This document shows positions 1 through 9,782 of a DNA stretch of 51,712 bases, one piece after another. This DNA comes from Mangrovicoccus algicola. GTDB lineage: Bacteria; Pseudomonadota; Alphaproteobacteria; Rhodobacterales; Rhodobacteraceae. Below the pieces are notes generated by a model. That model was not told the DNA's origin, made no database searches, and saw only the letters and a program-made list of their open reading frames with translations. Both the position numbers and the translations under genes were made by a program. The stretch spans positions 1-51,712 of the forward strand of contig NZ_JACVXA010000035.1 in assembly GCF_014903745.1 (NCBI RefSeq), read 5' to 3'. Numbering within the stretch: position 1 is the stretch's first letter; the number at the start of each line of letters is the position of its first letter.

Positions 1-248
1 GCCGCGGTGCGGGCGCCCACGCACCAGGCCGGCAGGCCGGGCGGCAGGTCGAGCCCGGGCACCAGCGCCGCGCCCGATGTCAGGATCAGCCCCGAGAGGC
101 CGCCCGGCAGCGGCGCGACCGGGCGCGGCACGATCTCCATCACCGGCGAGACCACGACCGGTCCCGGGCCCAGCCGCGTGCGGATCTCGGCGGCGAAGCG
201 GCCGGCACCGGGTTCGGGGCGGGTCAGCAGGATCGGGACATGCGGCAC
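1..248 (-). CDS. hemD: Uroporphyrinogen-III synthase, N-terminal part (cut by window start)
   Basis: The minus-strand frame from a GTG at 248 reads as the N-terminus of a HemD protein: VPHVPILLTRPEPGAGRFAA, then VSPVMEIVP, then LILTSGAAL and AWCVGARTA. HemD closes and inverts the linear tetrapyrrole hydroxymethylbilane to uroporphyrinogen III in heme, cobalamin and bacteriochlorophyll synthesis. The LLTRP opening and the TSxxAL and CVGxRTA stretches are family hallmarks. The GTG is the only plausible start I see; the nearby ATG is out of frame. It diverges from tsaD with about 50 bp between them, the usual arrangement in Rhodobacterales. The C-terminal two thirds lie outside the window. Confidence 0.8.
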   Translation of the reverse strand, partial: MPHVPILLTRPEPGAGRFAAEIRTRLGPGPVVVSPVMEIVPRPVAPLPGGLSGLILTSGAALVPGLDLPPGLPAWCVGARTA

Positions 249-299
249 GGGCGCCTCGGCAAGCTTGTGGCGGACGGTCCCCGATGCTAGCTGCCGGAC

Positions 300-1409
300 A
301 TGGAGAGAACAACGGGTCACGACCGGGCGCTGACCGTGCTCGGCATGGAAAGCAGCTGCGACGACACCGCCGCCGCCGTGCTGCGCCACGAACCGGGCAC
401 GGCCCCGGTGATCCTGGCCAATGTGGTGATGGGCCAGGCGGCGCTTCATGCGCCCTTCGGCGGGGTCGTGCCCGAACTGGCCGCACGCGCCCATGCCGAG
501 AAGATGGACCTGGCCGTGGAACAGGCCCTGGCCGGGGCCGGGCTGTCGCTGGGCGATCTCGACCTCGTGGCCGTCACCGCCGGGCCGGGACTGATCGGCG
601 GCGTGCTGGCCGGGGTGATGTGCGCCAAGGGCATCGCGATGGGCGCCGGGCTGCCGCTGGTCGGCGTCAATCACCTGGCAGGCCATGCGCTGACCCCGCG
701 GCTGACCGACGGGGCGGGCTTTCCCTACCTGATGCTGCTGGTCTCGGGCGGGCATTGCCAGTTCCTGCTGGTCGAGGGGCCGGACCGGTTCACCCGCCTG
801 GGCGGCACGATCGACGACGCCCCGGGCGAGGCCTTCGACAAGACCGCCAAGCTGCTGGGACTTGAACAGCCCGGCGGCCCCGCCGTCGAACGCGAGGCCG
901 CGCGGGGCGATGCGGCGCGGTTCCGCTTTCCCCGGCCGCTTCTCGACCGTCCCGGCTGCGACATGAGCTTTTCCGGTCTCAAGACCGCGCTGATCCGGTC
1001 CCGCGACCAGGTCATGGCCGGGCGGGGCGGGCTGACGCGGCAGGACCGCGCCGATCTCTGCGCCGGGTTCCAGGCCGCGGTGGCCGATGTGCTGGCCGAG
1101 AAGTCGCGCCGCGCCCTCGCCGAATGCACCGCGCGCGGCCTGCGCCCGACCGCCTTCGCCGTGGCCGGAGGGGTCGCGGCGAACCAGGCGCTGCGCCTCC
1201 GGCTGACCGAGGTGGCGGGCGACGTGCCCTTCCTCGCGCCGCCGCTGCGGCTGTGCACCGACAATGGCGCGATGATCGCCTGGGCCGGGCTGGAGCGGTT
1301 CCGCGCGGGCGGAACCGACGGGATGGACCTGGCGGCGCGGCCGCGCTGGCCGCTGGACCGGCAGAGCCCGTCGCTGATCGGCTCGGGCCGCAAGGGACCC
1401 AAGGCGTGA
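300..1409 (+). CDS. tsaD: tRNA N6-adenosine threonylcarbamoyltransferase TsaD
   Basis: TsaD transfers the threonylcarbamoyl group to A37 of ANN-decoding tRNAs, working with TsaB and TsaE; it is essential in most bacteria. The 369-residue protein has the full Kae1/TsaD signature: [14 protein letters not shown] near the N-terminus, [13 protein letters not shown], the metal-binding His pair in [39 protein letters not shown], and the metal-binding Asp in [12 protein letters not shown]. The ATG at 300 gives about 12 residues before the conserved core; a GTG a few codons later would also fit the family. Its stop overlaps the gpsA start, so the two are translationally coupled. Confidence 0.96.
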   Translation: MERTTGHDRALTVLGMESSCDDTAAAVLRHEPGTAPVILANVVMGQAALHAPFGGVVPELAARAHAEKMDLAVEQALAGAGLSLGDLDLVAVTAGPGLIGGVLAGVMCAKGIAMGAGLPLVGVNHLAGHALTPRLTDGAGFPYLMLLVSGGHCQFLLVEGPDRFTRLGGTIDDAPGEAFDKTAKLLGLEQPGGPAVEREAARGDAARFRFPRPLLDRPGCDMSFSGLKTALIRSRDQVMAGRGGLTRQDRADLCAGFQAAVADVLAEKSRRALAECTARGLRPTAFAVAGGVAANQALRLRLTEVAGDVPFLAPPLRLCTDNGAMIAWAGLERFRAGGTDGMDLAARPRWPLDRQSPSLIGSGRKGPKA

Positions 1410-2353
1410 TCGCCGTCATGGGGGCCGGCGCCTTCGGCACCGCGCTGGCCGTGACCCTGGCCCGCACCGGACAGGAGGTGACGCTCTGGGCGCGCGATCC
1501 CGGCACCATGCACGCCCGGCGCGAAAGCCCCCGCCTGCCCGGCACCCGCCTTCCCGCGGCGCTGCAGGTCACCGGCGACGCGGCCGCGCTGGAGCGGAGC
1601 GACACGATCCTGCTGGCCGTGCCGATGCAGGCGCTGTCCCCGCTGCTGGCCGCGCATCCGGGGCTCTGGCCGGGGCGGGTGCTGGTCGCCTGCTGCAAGG
1701 GCATCGACCTGGCGCGCCTGACCGGACCCTCCCGGCTGATCCGCGACCTGGCCCCCGGGGCCGTCCCGGCCGTGCTGACCGGGCCTGGCTTTGCCGCCGA
1801 CCTGGCCCGCGGGCTGCCCACGGCGATGACCCTGGCCTGCGCCGATCCCGGGGCGGCGGCCCTGCAGGCGCGGCTGTCCACGCCCGTCCTGCGGCTCTAT
1901 CTCAGCGACGACCTGACCGGTGCCGAACTGGGCGGGGCGCTGAAGAACGTCATCGCCCTTGCCGCGGGCGCGGTGATCGGCGCCGGGCTGGGCGACAGCG
2001 CCCGCGCGGCGACCATGACCCGCGGCTTCGCCGAGATGACCCGCGCGGCCGCGCATCTGGGCGCGCGCCCCGAGACGCTGACCGGGCTGTCGGGCTTCGG
2101 CGACCTGGTGCTGACCTGCACCTCGGAGCAGTCGCGGAACTATCGCAGCGGTCTGGCGCTTGGACGGGGGGAGGCGCTGGATCCGGCGCTGACCGTGGAG
2201 GGCGCGGCCACCGCCCGGGCCATGGCACGCCTGGCCGAAGACGCCGGCATCGACCTGCCGATCACCCGCGCGGTGGCCGCGCTGGTGGCGGGCGAGGTGT
2301 CGGTCCGGGACGCGCTGGCCGCGCTCATGGCGCGCCCGCTGAAGCAGGAATGA
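1406..2353 (+). CDS. gpsA: NAD(P)-dependent glycerol-3-phosphate dehydrogenase
   Basis: GpsA reduces dihydroxyacetone phosphate to sn-glycerol 3-phosphate for phospholipid synthesis in the cytosol. The start is a GTG overlapping the tsaD stop (GTGA); upstream in-frame sequence lies within tsaD and does not fit. The protein has 315 residues, normal for the family. It opens with a Rossmann motif ([16 protein letters not shown]) and carries VACCKGI, the [17 protein letters not shown] stretch, the catalytic Lys in [15 protein letters not shown], and [19 protein letters not shown]. Coupling to tsaD is common in this order. Confidence 0.95.
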   Translation: MIAVMGAGAFGTALAVTLARTGQEVTLWARDPGTMHARRESPRLPGTRLPAALQVTGDAAALERSDTILLAVPMQALSPLLAAHPGLWPGRVLVACCKGIDLARLTGPSRLIRDLAPGAVPAVLTGPGFAADLARGLPTAMTLACADPGAAALQARLSTPVLRLYLSDDLTGAELGGALKNVIALAAGAVIGAGLGDSARAATMTRGFAEMTRAAAHLGARPETLTGLSGFGDLVLTCTSEQSRNYRSGLALGRGEALDPALTVEGAATARAMARLAEDAGIDLPITRAVAALVAGEVSVRDALAALMARPLKQE

Positions 2354-2363
2354 GGAGAGCCCC

Positions 2364-3038
2364 ATGAAACGTGCCATAGTCACCGGCGGGGCCGGGCTGA
2401 TCGGAACCGCAATCGCCCGCGCCCTGCTGGAGCGCGGCTGGGAGGTGGCCTGCCTCGACCTGCTGCCCGCCCCGCTGGGCATTCCTGTGACCTGCGACCT
2501 GTCCGAGGAATCCTCGGTCGCCCGCGCCATCGAGGGGCTGGACTGGGACCGGGTGGACCTGGTGGTCAACAATGGCGGGCGCACTTCGGGGCTGGGCCTG
2601 GCCATCACCGAGGCGACGCTGGACGACTGGCAGGGGATGATCGCCAGCCACCTGACCGGTGCCTTCCTGGTCAGCCGCGCGGCGGCGCCGCTGATGCAGG
2701 CAGGCAGTTGCATCGTCAACATGACCTCCACCCGCGCGCTGATGTCCGAGGGCGGCGATTTCGCCTATGCGGCGGCCAAGGGCGGGCTGGTCGCGCTGAC
2801 CCAGGCGCTGGCGGTGCAGCTGGGCCCCGATATCCGCGTCAACGCGATCGCGCCGGGCTGGATCACCGATGCGGCGGAACTGTCGATGACCGACCACGCC
2901 CAGCATCCCGCCGGACGGGTGGGCCGCCCCGAGGACATTGCCGATGCCGTGCTGTACCTGGCGGAGGCGGGGTTCGTGACCGGCCAGACGCTGATCGTCG
3001 ATGGCGGCATGACCAAGAAGATGATCTATGCCGAATAG
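2364..3038 (+). CDS. Short-chain dehydrogenase/reductase (SDR), substrate unknown
   Basis: A 224-residue classical SDR. The N-terminus has the nucleotide-binding TGGAGLIG. DLVVNNGG matches the NNAG element, MTSTRA supplies the serine, and YAAAK is the Tyr-x3-Lys catalytic pair. The C-terminal PEDIADAVLYLAE and VTGQTLIVDGG are typical. Substrate cannot be told from sequence. It sits 10 bp after gpsA behind a clear GAGGAG ribosome site, and the same GAGGAGAGCCCC leader recurs before the next gene, so it belongs to the tsaD-gpsA run. It looks like an insertion into a cluster that otherwise commonly reads tsaD-gpsA-yciI-EVE. Confidence 0.88.
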   Translation: MKRAIVTGGAGLIGTAIARALLERGWEVACLDLLPAPLGIPVTCDLSEESSVARAIEGLDWDRVDLVVNNGGRTSGLGLAITEATLDDWQGMIASHLTGAFLVSRAAAPLMQAGSCIVNMTSTRALMSEGGDFAYAAAKGGLVALTQALAVQLGPDIRVNAIAPGWITDAAELSMTDHAQHPAGRVGRPEDIADAVLYLAEAGFVTGQTLIVDGGMTKKMIYAE

Positions 3039-3077
3039 GCCGCGCCCCGCGCGCCGCCCGCAAGAGAGGAGAGCCCC

Positions 3078-3350
3078 ATGCCCTACACCCTGATCTGTTT
3101 CGACAAGCCCGGCGCGATCGAGATCCGCAAGGCCAATCGCGACGCGCATCTGGCCTATATCGCCGAGACCGGCACGGTCGAGCAGGCCGGTCCCTTCCTC
3201 GACCCCGAGGGGCAGATGATCGGCTCGCTGGTGATCCTGACCGTCGAGACCGAGGCCGAAGCCGCGGACTGGGCCGCGGGCGATCCCTATGCCGCGGCCG
3301 GTCTGTTCGACAGCGTCCAGATCCTGCCCTGGAAACGCGTGGTCGGCTGA
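3078..3350 (+). CDS. YciI family protein
   Basis: A 90-residue single-domain YciI-like protein (ferredoxin-like alpha/beta fold). The central HLAYIAETG and the later GSLVILTVETEAEAADWAAGDPY match the family, in which a His-Asp pair is suspected to be catalytic; a real reaction is known for few members. A strong GAGGAG site precedes the ATG. It lies in the tsaD-gpsA-SDR-yciI-EVE run, 39 bp after the SDR gene. Function here is unknown. Confidence 0.85.
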   Translation: MPYTLICFDKPGAIEIRKANRDAHLAYIAETGTVEQAGPFLDPEGQMIGSLVILTVETEAEAADWAAGDPYAAAGLFDSVQILPWKRVVG

Positions 3351-3380
3351 GCCGCCACCGCCGCTTGACAGCGCCCCGCA

Positions 3381-3404
3381 GGCCCCGCCATTGAGGCGGG
3401 GTCC
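3381..3404 (+). terminator. Stem-loop between the yciI-like and EVE genes
   Basis: Seven base pairs CCCCGCC (3383-3389) and GGCGGGG (3395-3401) close an ATTGA loop, extended by GG against TCC at the ends. No T tract follows, so it may be an attenuator, an mRNA 3' end stabiliser or a weak terminator. The EVE ribosome site (GGGAG) follows about 5 bases later. Confidence 0.4.
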
Positions 3405-3419
3405 AACGGGAGACCGCCG

Positions 3420-3845
<426 letters not shown>

Positions 3846-4006
3846 TCTCTCGGGGCACGCCGCCCCTGCCCCGCCCTGATCCCCCGCATCGCGCCCCCCG
3901 GCAGAGGGGCCGCGCGGGGCTGCCTGGCCCGGGCCCGGCATGTCCCGCAAGGATCGCGCATCGCGCCCCTGCCCCGCCCGGCCGGAAAGTGCGTGGCCCA
4001 ATGCAA

Positions 4007-4034
4007 AGAGGGCCCCGGCTGGCCGGGACCCTCT
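4007..4034. terminator. Stem-loop between convergent genes, likely bidirectional terminator
   Basis: AGAGGG (4007-4012) pairs with CCCTCT (4029-4034), and the inner CCGG and CCGG segments extend the stem. It lies between the ends of the EVE gene (plus) and the DUF808 gene (minus). There is no strong T tract on either side. Confidence 0.5.
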
Positions 4035-4142
4035 CTTCCACCCCGGACACACCCCTGTCCGCGATTCCGTGTATCGCCCCGGCAGGATCGGCCGGGGATC
4101 GTGTCAGGCTACACCCGCCGATCCGCGGAGTGAAGCGTTAAG

Positions 4143-4172
4143 TACCTAAAAATCAGTGGCTTGCCTTAGGAC
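4143..4172 (+). repeat. Two-block intergenic motif, copy A
   Basis: TACCTAAAAA (4143-4152) is followed after 11 bases by CCTTAGGAC (4164-4172). The same two blocks occur contiguously on the opposite strand at 9841-9859. Both copies lie between the 3' ends of convergent genes. The role is unknown. Confidence 0.45.
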
Positions 4173-4199
4173 CCTGTCAAGATGCCGGGGGATCGGCCG

Positions 4200-5135
4200 C
4201 TAGTGCCCGCCGCGCAGCCGCATCGCCAGATGCCCCAGCGGCAGCAGCAGGAATCCCACTGCCAGCCCCAGAAGCGCGGAGACCGCCGCCGCCGCCAGCC
4301 AGCCGAGCACCGGCAGGGCATGGCCCGCGACCTCCTGCAGGTGATGGACCCAGTCCGCCGGGGCGTGCAGCCCCAGTTCCTCCGCGCCATGCAGCAGGAT
4401 GCCGCCGCCGACCCACAGCATGGCGACCATGCCGATCTTGGACAGGGCAAACAGCACCCAGGGCATGGCGCGCACCAGCCAGCGGCCGAATCCCCGCATA
4501 GGGCCCGAGCCGCTGTTCTCGGCCAAGGCCAGCCCGATATCGTCCGCCTTCACGATCAGCGCCACCGCGCCATAGACCCCGGCGGTGATGGCCACGCCCA
4601 CGACCGCCAGGACGACGGCCTGTTCCCATAGCGGCGACTCGGGCAGCGAGCTGAGCGCGATCGCCATGATCTCTGCCGACAGGATCAGGTCGGTCTGGAT
4701 GGCCGAGCGCACGCGCACGCGTTCCAGGTCGGCCCCGCCCTTCGGCGCGGCGGCCGGGGCGCTGGCATCCTCCTTGTGCGGGTGGACCAGCTCCAGGACC
4801 TTCTCGGCCCCCTCGAAACACAGGAACAGCCCGCCGCACATGAGGACCGGGGTGATCGCCCAGGGGGCGAACTGGCTGAGGATCAGCGCGGCCGGCAGGA
4901 TCAGCACCAGCTTGTTGAAGAAGGAGCCGCGCGCGATCTTCCAGACGATGGGCAATTCCCGCGCGGGCGAGAACCCCATGACATAGCGCGGCGTCACCGC
5001 CGCGTCGTCGATCACCACGCCGGCCGCCTTCGTGCCCGCCTTGGCGGTCATCCCCGCCACGTCATCGACCGAGGCCGCCGCCGTCTTGGCGATCAGCGCC
5101 ACGTCATCGAGAAGCGCCAGTAGTCCCGAGCTCAT
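4200..5135 (-). CDS. DUF808 family inner-membrane protein (YedI-like)
   Basis: A 311-residue protein matching the DUF808/YedI family: MSSGLLALLDDVALIAK at the start, DDAAVTPRYVMGF, and GGLFLCFEGAEKVLE. Several hydrophobic segments are visible (around LVLILPAALILSQFAPWAI, ILSAEIMAIALSS, AVVLAVVGVAITAGVYGAVALI, VLFALSKIGMVAMLWVGG and the C-terminal LLGLAVGFLLLPLGHLAM), so it is an integral membrane protein. Its function is not known in any organism I can name. An AGGGGA site precedes the ATG. It lies 36 bp after the ketopantoate-reductase-like gene and may be the last gene of the ahcY operon. Confidence 0.88.
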   Translation of the reverse strand: MSSGLLALLDDVALIAKTAAASVDDVAGMTAKAGTKAAGVVIDDAAVTPRYVMGFSPARELPIVWKIARGSFFNKLVLILPAALILSQFAPWAITPVLMCGGLFLCFEGAEKVLELVHPHKEDASAPAAAPKGGADLERVRVRSAIQTDLILSAEIMAIALSSLPESPLWEQAVVLAVVGVAITAGVYGAVALIVKADDIGLALAENSGSGPMRGFGRWLVRAMPWVLFALSKIGMVAMLWVGGGILLHGAEELGLHAPADWVHHLQEVAGHALPVLGWLAAAAVSALLGLAVGFLLLPLGHLAMRLRGGH

Positions 5136-5171
5136 CCGTCATTCCCCTGCCTGCGGCCCGACACGCTGCGG

Positions 5172-6137
5172 TCAGGTCCGGATCCAGTCTTCGAGTTCAC
5201 CGACAGTCATCGCCCCCGGACCCGCCTTGTTCCCCGCCAGATGCGCGCCCAGCCGCACCAGCGCCGCGTTGACCGGCGCGTCCAGCCCGGCGGCCCGCGC
5301 CATGGTGACGATCTCGCCGTTGAGCCAGGCGGTTTCCAGTTGCGCCGCCCCGCGCGCCAGGCTCTGCGCCGTCGAACTGCCGGCCCGGGGGGCGCCCGCG
5401 ATGGTGCCGTGGCGGATCAGGTCGCGCCGGGGATCCCCGGCATCGGTGCTGCGCCAGTCGAGGCCGAGCGACCGGTAGATGCCCTCGGCCTCGCCCCGGG
5501 CCGCCTCGCGCACTGCCCGGTCCCCGGCATCGGGTCCGACCGCGGCATCGATCACGTTGGACAGGTTCAGAAGCAGCTTGCCGCGCTTCCAGGCCATCAC
5601 GTCCTGCGAGGGCGCGCAGGCGATGTTGCCCGCCTCGAGCGCCGCGGCCAGGGCCGCGTCGGTCGCATCCGTGCCGCCCGGCCAGCAGCCGATATCGAAC
5701 AGGCCGAAACGCGGTTCCACGAAGGTACGGACATGACCCGGCGCCGCGATCGCGCAGGGCATCATCACGTTGATGCCGTGGATGTCGGGGAAATAGCGCG
5801 CGGCGAGCGGCTCGTTGGCCAGGCTGTTCTGCATGCAATAGACCGGCTGGTCGCGCAGCCCCGCCGCCGCCAGCCGTTCCAGCGCGGCGGAACTGTCCTG
5901 GGTCTTTACCGCCAGCAGGATCACGTCCCGCGGGCCGAGCCCCAGATCGGAGGGATCCGCGGCCACCTCGATGCGGGCCTCGATCCGCTGCGCCGGGCTT
6001 TCCAGCAGCAGCGGCCCCGATTGCAGCGCCGCGAGCTGGGCGCCGCGCGCGATGCCCGCGACCGGCACGCCCGCATGGGCGAGCCCCGCGGCGACGGTGC
6101 CGCCCACGGCACCCAGTCCGTAGACGACGACCCGCAT
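5172..6137 (-). CDS. Ketopantoate reductase (ApbA/PanE) family protein
   Basis: A 321-residue NADPH-binding oxidoreductase. The N-terminus has the Rossmann motif VYGLGAVGGTVAAGL; the middle has ILLAVKTQDSSAAL and CMQNSLANE, and the C-terminal helical ApbA_C domain includes WKRGKLLLNLSNVIDA and GEIVTMARAAGLDAPVN. PanE reduces 2-dehydropantoate to pantoate for coenzyme A, but many family members are paralogues of unknown substrate. Only one base separates its start from the ahcY stop, so the two are co-transcribed. That pairing gives no clear pathway link to pantoate, so I leave the symbol empty. Confidence 0.85.
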   Translation of the reverse strand: MRVVVYGLGAVGGTVAAGLAHAGVPVAGIARGAQLAALQSGPLLLESPAQRIEARIEVAADPSDLGLGPRDVILLAVKTQDSSAALERLAAAGLRDQPVYCMQNSLANEPLAARYFPDIHGINVMMPCAIAAPGHVRTFVEPRFGLFDIGCWPGGTDATDAALAAALEAGNIACAPSQDVMAWKRGKLLLNLSNVIDAAVGPDAGDRAVREAARGEAEGIYRSLGLDWRSTDAGDPRRDLIRHGTIAGAPRAGSSTAQSLARGAAQLETAWLNGEIVTMARAAGLDAPVNAALVRLGAHLAGNKAGPGAMTVGELEDWIRT

Positions 6138-6138
6138 G

Positions 6139-7527
6139 TCAGTAGCGGTAATGATCGGGCTTGAACGGCCCTTCCGGCGTCACGCCGATATAGGCCGCCT
6201 GCTCCGCCGTCAGCCTGGTCAGCTTGGCACCGACCTTGGCGAGATGCAGCGCCGCGACCTTCTCGTCGAGATGCTTGGGCAGGACATAGACCTCGTTGGC
6301 ATAGGCGTCGCCGCGGGTGAACAGCTCGATCTGCGCCAGCACCTGGTTGGTGAAGGAGGCCGACATCACGAAGGACGGGTGGCCGGTGGCATTGCCGAGA
6401 TTCAGCAGCCGGCCTTCGGACAGAAGGATGATGCGGCTGCCCGAGGGCATCTCGATCATGTCCACCTGGTCCTTGATATTGGTCCATTTGTGGTTCTTCA
6501 GCGCCGCGACCTGGATCTCGTTGTCGAAATGGCCGATATTGCCGACGATCGCCATGTCCTTCATCGCGCGCATGTGCTCGATGCGGATGATGTCCTTGTT
6601 GCCGGTCGTGGTGATGAAGATGTCAGCCGTGTCGACCACGTCTTCCAGCAGGACCACCTCGAACCCGTCCATCGCTGCCTGCAGCGCGCAGATCGGGTCG
6701 GCCTCGGTCACCTTCACGCGGGCGCCCGCGCCGCGCAGCGAGGCGGCCGAGCCCTTGCCCACATCGCCATAGCCGCAGACCACGGCGACCTTGCCGGCCA
6801 TCATCGTGTCGGTGGCGCGGCGGATGCCGTCGACCAGCGACTCCTTGCAGCCGTACTTGTTGTCGAATTTCGACTTGGTCACGCTGTCATTGACGTTGAT
6901 CGCCGGGAAGGGCAGCCGGCCGTCGCGCTGCAGCTCGTAGAGACGGTGCACGCCGGTGGTCGTTTCCTCCGACACGCCCATGATCTGGTCGCGCATCCTG
7001 GTGAACCAGCCGGGGGAGGCCGCCATGCGCTTGGCGATCTGCGCCTTGATGACCGCCTCTTCCTCGGATTGCGCGACGGGGATGATGTCCTCGCCCGCCT
7101 CGGCCCGCGCCCCCAGCAGGATGTAGAGCGTCGCGTCGCCGCCATCGTCGAGGATCAGGTTCGGACCGTCGGCGAACATGAAGGAGCGGTCGAGATAGTC
7201 CCAGTGCTCCTCCAGCGTCTGGCCCTTGATCGCGAAGACCGGCACGCCCGCTTCGGCGATGGCGGCGGCGGCATGATCCTGGGTGGAGAAGATGTTGCAC
7301 GACGCCCAGCGGACATCGGCGCCGAGCGCCACCAGCGTCTCGATCAGCACGCCGGTCTGGATCGTCATGTGCAGCGACCCGACGATGCGCGCGCCCTTCA
7401 GCGGCTTTGCCTCGCCATATTCCTCGCGCAGCGCCATCAGCCCCGGCATCTCGGTTTCGGCGATGTCGAGTTCCTTGCGGCCGAACCCGGCAAGGCTGAT
7501 GTCCTTGACGATGTAATCCTGGGACAT
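6139..7527 (-). CDS. ahcY: Adenosylhomocysteinase (S-adenosyl-L-homocysteine hydrolase)
   Basis: AhcY splits S-adenosylhomocysteine, the product of methyltransferases, into adenosine and homocysteine, using tightly bound NAD. The 462-residue length is normal. Visible landmarks are [21 protein letters not shown] at the N-terminus, TQDHAAAA, the NAD motif [31 protein letters not shown] and the C-terminal KPDHYRY. I chose ATG 7527 because AGGAG lies about 8 bases upstream and the family begins here; 12 further in-frame codons upstream look non-coding. A weak promoter (TTGCCG, 17 bp, TAGGTG) can be drawn upstream. I found no SAM or SAH riboswitch fold. Confidence 0.95.
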   Translation of the reverse strand: MSQDYIVKDISLAGFGRKELDIAETEMPGLMALREEYGEAKPLKGARIVGSLHMTIQTGVLIETLVALGADVRWASCNIFSTQDHAAAAIAEAGVPVFAIKGQTLEEHWDYLDRSFMFADGPNLILDDGGDATLYILLGARAEAGEDIIPVAQSEEEAVIKAQIAKRMAASPGWFTRMRDQIMGVSEETTTGVHRLYELQRDGRLPFPAINVNDSVTKSKFDNKYGCKESLVDGIRRATDTMMAGKVAVVCGYGDVGKGSAASLRGAGARVKVTEADPICALQAAMDGFEVVLLEDVVDTADIFITTTGNKDIIRIEHMRAMKDMAIVGNIGHFDNEIQVAALKNHKWTNIKDQVDMIEMPSGSRIILLSEGRLLNLGNATGHPSFVMSASFTNQVLAQIELFTRGDAYANEVYVLPKHLDEKVAALHLAKVGAKLTRLTAEQAAYIGVTPEGPFKPDHYRY

Positions 7528-7639
7528 GGGAGGCACTCCTGATGGGGTTTTCTCCCGCGCCACCTAGCACCTGCCCCCCGTCACGGCAATCCTGACATCC
7601 GGCAGCATTTGTCGCGAACCGGCCCGGAGGCCGCCGCGA

Positions 7640-7930
7640 TCACTCGCGCGACGCGCTCAGCACGGCGCCGCCATCCTCGGTCCAGTTCTCGCCCTGCTCC
7701 ACGACACAGGCGCGGTGCGAGCGGTCGTCATAGGAGACGGTGGCCCAGATCCCCGACCGGTTCGATGCCCAGATCACGGATTTCTCGGTCTCGGTCCAGT
7801 CCACGGGCTGCAGCTGATACCAGTCGATCAGCGCGGCCTCCATCTCGTCGCTATCCATGCAGACCACCTCGGCGGAGGCCATGGGAGCGGCGAGGGCGAA
7901 AGTCACGGCGGCGAGAATTGCGGGTTTCAT
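7640..7930 (-). CDS. Small secreted protein of unknown function
   Basis: A 96-residue protein with an evident signal peptide (MKPAILAAVTFALAAPMASA, cleavage expected after ASA), so periplasmic. The mature part holds two cysteines (VVCMDSDEM and HRACVVEQG) that could form a disulfide, and the segment SVIWASNRSGIWATVSYD. A GGAGACAG ribosome site supports ATG 7930; a longer upstream reading of the frame lacks support. I do not recognise the family. It diverges from the HD-domain gene with about 50 bp between them. Confidence 0.7.
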   Translation of the reverse strand: MKPAILAAVTFALAAPMASAEVVCMDSDEMEAALIDWYQLQPVDWTETEKSVIWASNRSGIWATVSYDDRSHRACVVEQGENWTEDGGAVLSASRE

Positions 7931-7981
7931 GTCTGTCTCCTTCGTGGAATTAACGCCGAAGAGACGCGACAGTTCCCGGGG

Positions 7982-8590
7982 ATGGGCACGGACGGCATGG
8001 CCAGACAGGCACGGGCATGGCAGCGGATGCTGTCGGGGCGCAGGCTGGACCTGCTGGACCCGACGCCGCTGGATATCGAGGTGGAGGACATTGCCCACGG
8101 GCTGGCCTTCGTCGCGCGCTGGAACGGGCAGACCGCGGGCGACTGGCCCTATTCGGTGGCCGAGCATTCGCTGCTGGTGGAGGCGCTCTTCTCCCGGATG
8201 CAGCCCGCCGCGTCCCCCGCCTGGCGCCTGGCGGCGCTGCTGCATGACGCGCCCGAATACGTGATCGGCGACATGATCTCTCCGGTGAAGGCCGCGATCG
8301 GCCCCGCCTATGGCGACCTCGACCGGCGGCTGGCAGCGGCGATCCACCTGCGCTTCGGCCTGCCCGCGCAATTGCCGGTGCGGCTGAAGAAGGCGATCAA
8401 GAAGGCCGACAACGTCTCGGCCTGGATGGAGGCGACGCAGCTGGCGGGGTTCTCCGAGGCGGAGGCCACGCGGTTCTTCGGCCGCCCCGACCCGGAGGTG
8501 ATCGAAGGGATGGAGTTGCGCCTGCGCCCGCCGGTGGAGGCCCGCGGCGACTATGCCGCGCGGCATGCCGCGCTTTTGTCCGCGATGTGA
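7982..8590 (+). CDS. HD-domain phosphohydrolase (YfbR-like)
   Basis: A 202-residue HD-superfamily hydrolase. Metal-binding residues are visible as H in SVAEHSLLVE, the HD pair in ALLHDAPEYVIGDM and the last Asp in KKADNVSAW. This layout resembles 5'-deoxynucleotidase YfbR and relatives, which hydrolyse nucleoside monophosphates, but the substrate here is not proven. The start may be ATG 7982 or ATG 7997; neither has a strong ribosome site. Confidence 0.82.
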   Translation: MGTDGMARQARAWQRMLSGRRLDLLDPTPLDIEVEDIAHGLAFVARWNGQTAGDWPYSVAEHSLLVEALFSRMQPAASPAWRLAALLHDAPEYVIGDMISPVKAAIGPAYGDLDRRLAAAIHLRFGLPAQLPVRLKKAIKKADNVSAWMEATQLAGFSEAEATRFFGRPDPEVIEGMELRLRPPVEARGDYAARHAALLSAM

Positions 8591-8672
8591 TCCGGCCGCG
8601 CCGGCAAGGGCGATGCCGCGACGCAGCATTCCGTGCTAGGCTGGGGTCATCTTCGTCAGCACGAGTCGCCTC

Positions 8673-9635
8673 ATGACCGATACAGTGACCCGAATGGCCC
8701 CCGGCGAGGCGGCCGGGGCCGAGACCCTGCCCGGATGGGCAATGACCGTCACCGAGCCCGCGGGCGGGCCGGACCGCCCCTTCGACCTGCTTTTCGTCCA
8801 TGGCATGGCCTCGGGCGGCTGGATCTGGGACGAGGCCTGGCTCTCGGCCTTCGCCCGCGCGGGGTACCGGTCCTGGACCATCACCCTGCCCGGACGGCGG
8901 GGCGGCGGGGCGGCCGCCGCGACGGCCGAAACGATGGACCGGGTGCTTCAGCTTGCCTTCACCCGGGGCGACGGGCAGGCGGCGCTGAGCCTGCTGGCGC
9001 AGTCCTTTCCCCTCCTGCCGGATCTGGAAGGACCGCGGCTGGAGGATTTCGCCGCCGCGATCGGCACCGCGCTGGAGCGGATCGGCCGACCGACGGCGGT
9101 CGTGGCGCATTCGCTGGGCGGAGCGGCCCTTCAGACCCTGTTGCGGCAGGGCACCCGGCCCGCGGCGACCGTGCTTCTGGCCTCGGTCCCGCCCTACGGG
9201 CTGTGGCGCGCCTCGATGCAGATGGCCTGGCTGGACCCCGCGCTGTACCTGGCGCTGATGGATTTCACCGTCGCGGGGCTGCATCCGGGCAATGTCGACA
9301 TCATGCGGGCGGCGCTCTTCCCGCAGGGGATCGCCGATCGCGACTTCGACGCGTTGGTGCCGAAGCTCTCGGAAGAGTCGCTCAGCGCCATGACCCGCGC
9401 GCTCGGCTTTCCGCCTTTCGCGCCGCTGCCCGGGCCGCGGCCCGACCTCATGGTCATCGGCGGCGCGCTGGACCGGCTGGTGCCGGTCGCCGACAGCTGG
9501 GCCACCGCCGCCTATTACGGCGGACTGCCACGGATCATCCCCGAGACCGGCCATGTGCTGATGATGGGGCCCACGGCGCCGCGCACGGCCGCGGCGATCC
9601 TGGATTTCCTGGAAACCCGGCAGGCGCGGGGCTGA
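8673..9635 (+). CDS. Alpha/beta hydrolase
   Basis: A 320-residue alpha/beta-hydrolase fold enzyme. The oxyanion-hole region is LLFVHGMASGGWIWDE, the nucleophile elbow is AHSLGGAAL (Ser of GxSxG), the acid is likely the Asp in GGALDRLVPVAD, and the catalytic His is in ETGHVLMMGP. There is no signal peptide, so it is cytosolic. The substrate is unknown. It stands alone and is followed by a good terminator at 9783. Confidence 0.88.
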   Translation: MTDTVTRMAPGEAAGAETLPGWAMTVTEPAGGPDRPFDLLFVHGMASGGWIWDEAWLSAFARAGYRSWTITLPGRRGGGAAAATAETMDRVLQLAFTRGDGQAALSLLAQSFPLLPDLEGPRLEDFAAAIGTALERIGRPTAVVAHSLGGAALQTLLRQGTRPAATVLLASVPPYGLWRASMQMAWLDPALYLALMDFTVAGLHPGNVDIMRAALFPQGIADRDFDALVPKLSEESLSAMTRALGFPPFAPLPGPRPDLMVIGGALDRLVPVADSWATAAYYGGLPRIIPETGHVLMMGPTAPRTAAAILDFLETRQARG

Positions 9636-9782
9636 CAAAAGGCGCGGGCAAGGGGAAGAAACGAAAGGCCCCGGCAACCGGCAGGGCCGGACCGGGGCAG
9701 GTTCGCGAAGCGCCGGGACGTTTTGTCACCGGATTATCGGGGCGACCGGACCGGCCAGGCGGGTTTTCCGCGGATCCGGGCG

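Larger units (their letters stand above)
3846..4199. other. 354-bp convergent intergenic region
   Basis: No convincing gene. It separates the EVE gene (plus) from the DUF808 gene (minus). Contents seen: two copies of the 16-mer CGCCCCTGCCCCGCCC at 3861-3876 and 3964-3979, a stem-loop at 4007-4034, and an AT-rich patch at 4138-4172 that shares two sequence blocks with 9841-9859. Confidence 0.6.

Noticed and set aside
725-2731. Long open frame on the minus strand opposite tsaD and gpsA
   Set aside because: It is Arg/Pro/Gln/His-rich, has no family resemblance, and lies opposite two certain genes. Such antisense open frames are common in DNA of this GC content and occur opposite most genes here.
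3861-3979. Two copies of CGCCCCTGCCCCGCCC as the start of a repeat array
   Set aside because: Only two copies, 87 bp apart, in very GC-rich sequence; no periodic array, so not a CRISPR or tandem repeat.
7528-7640. Possible SAM or SAH riboswitch upstream of ahcY
   Set aside because: No consensus core or convincing pairing was found in about 110 bp; only a weak sigma-70-like promoter can be drawn.
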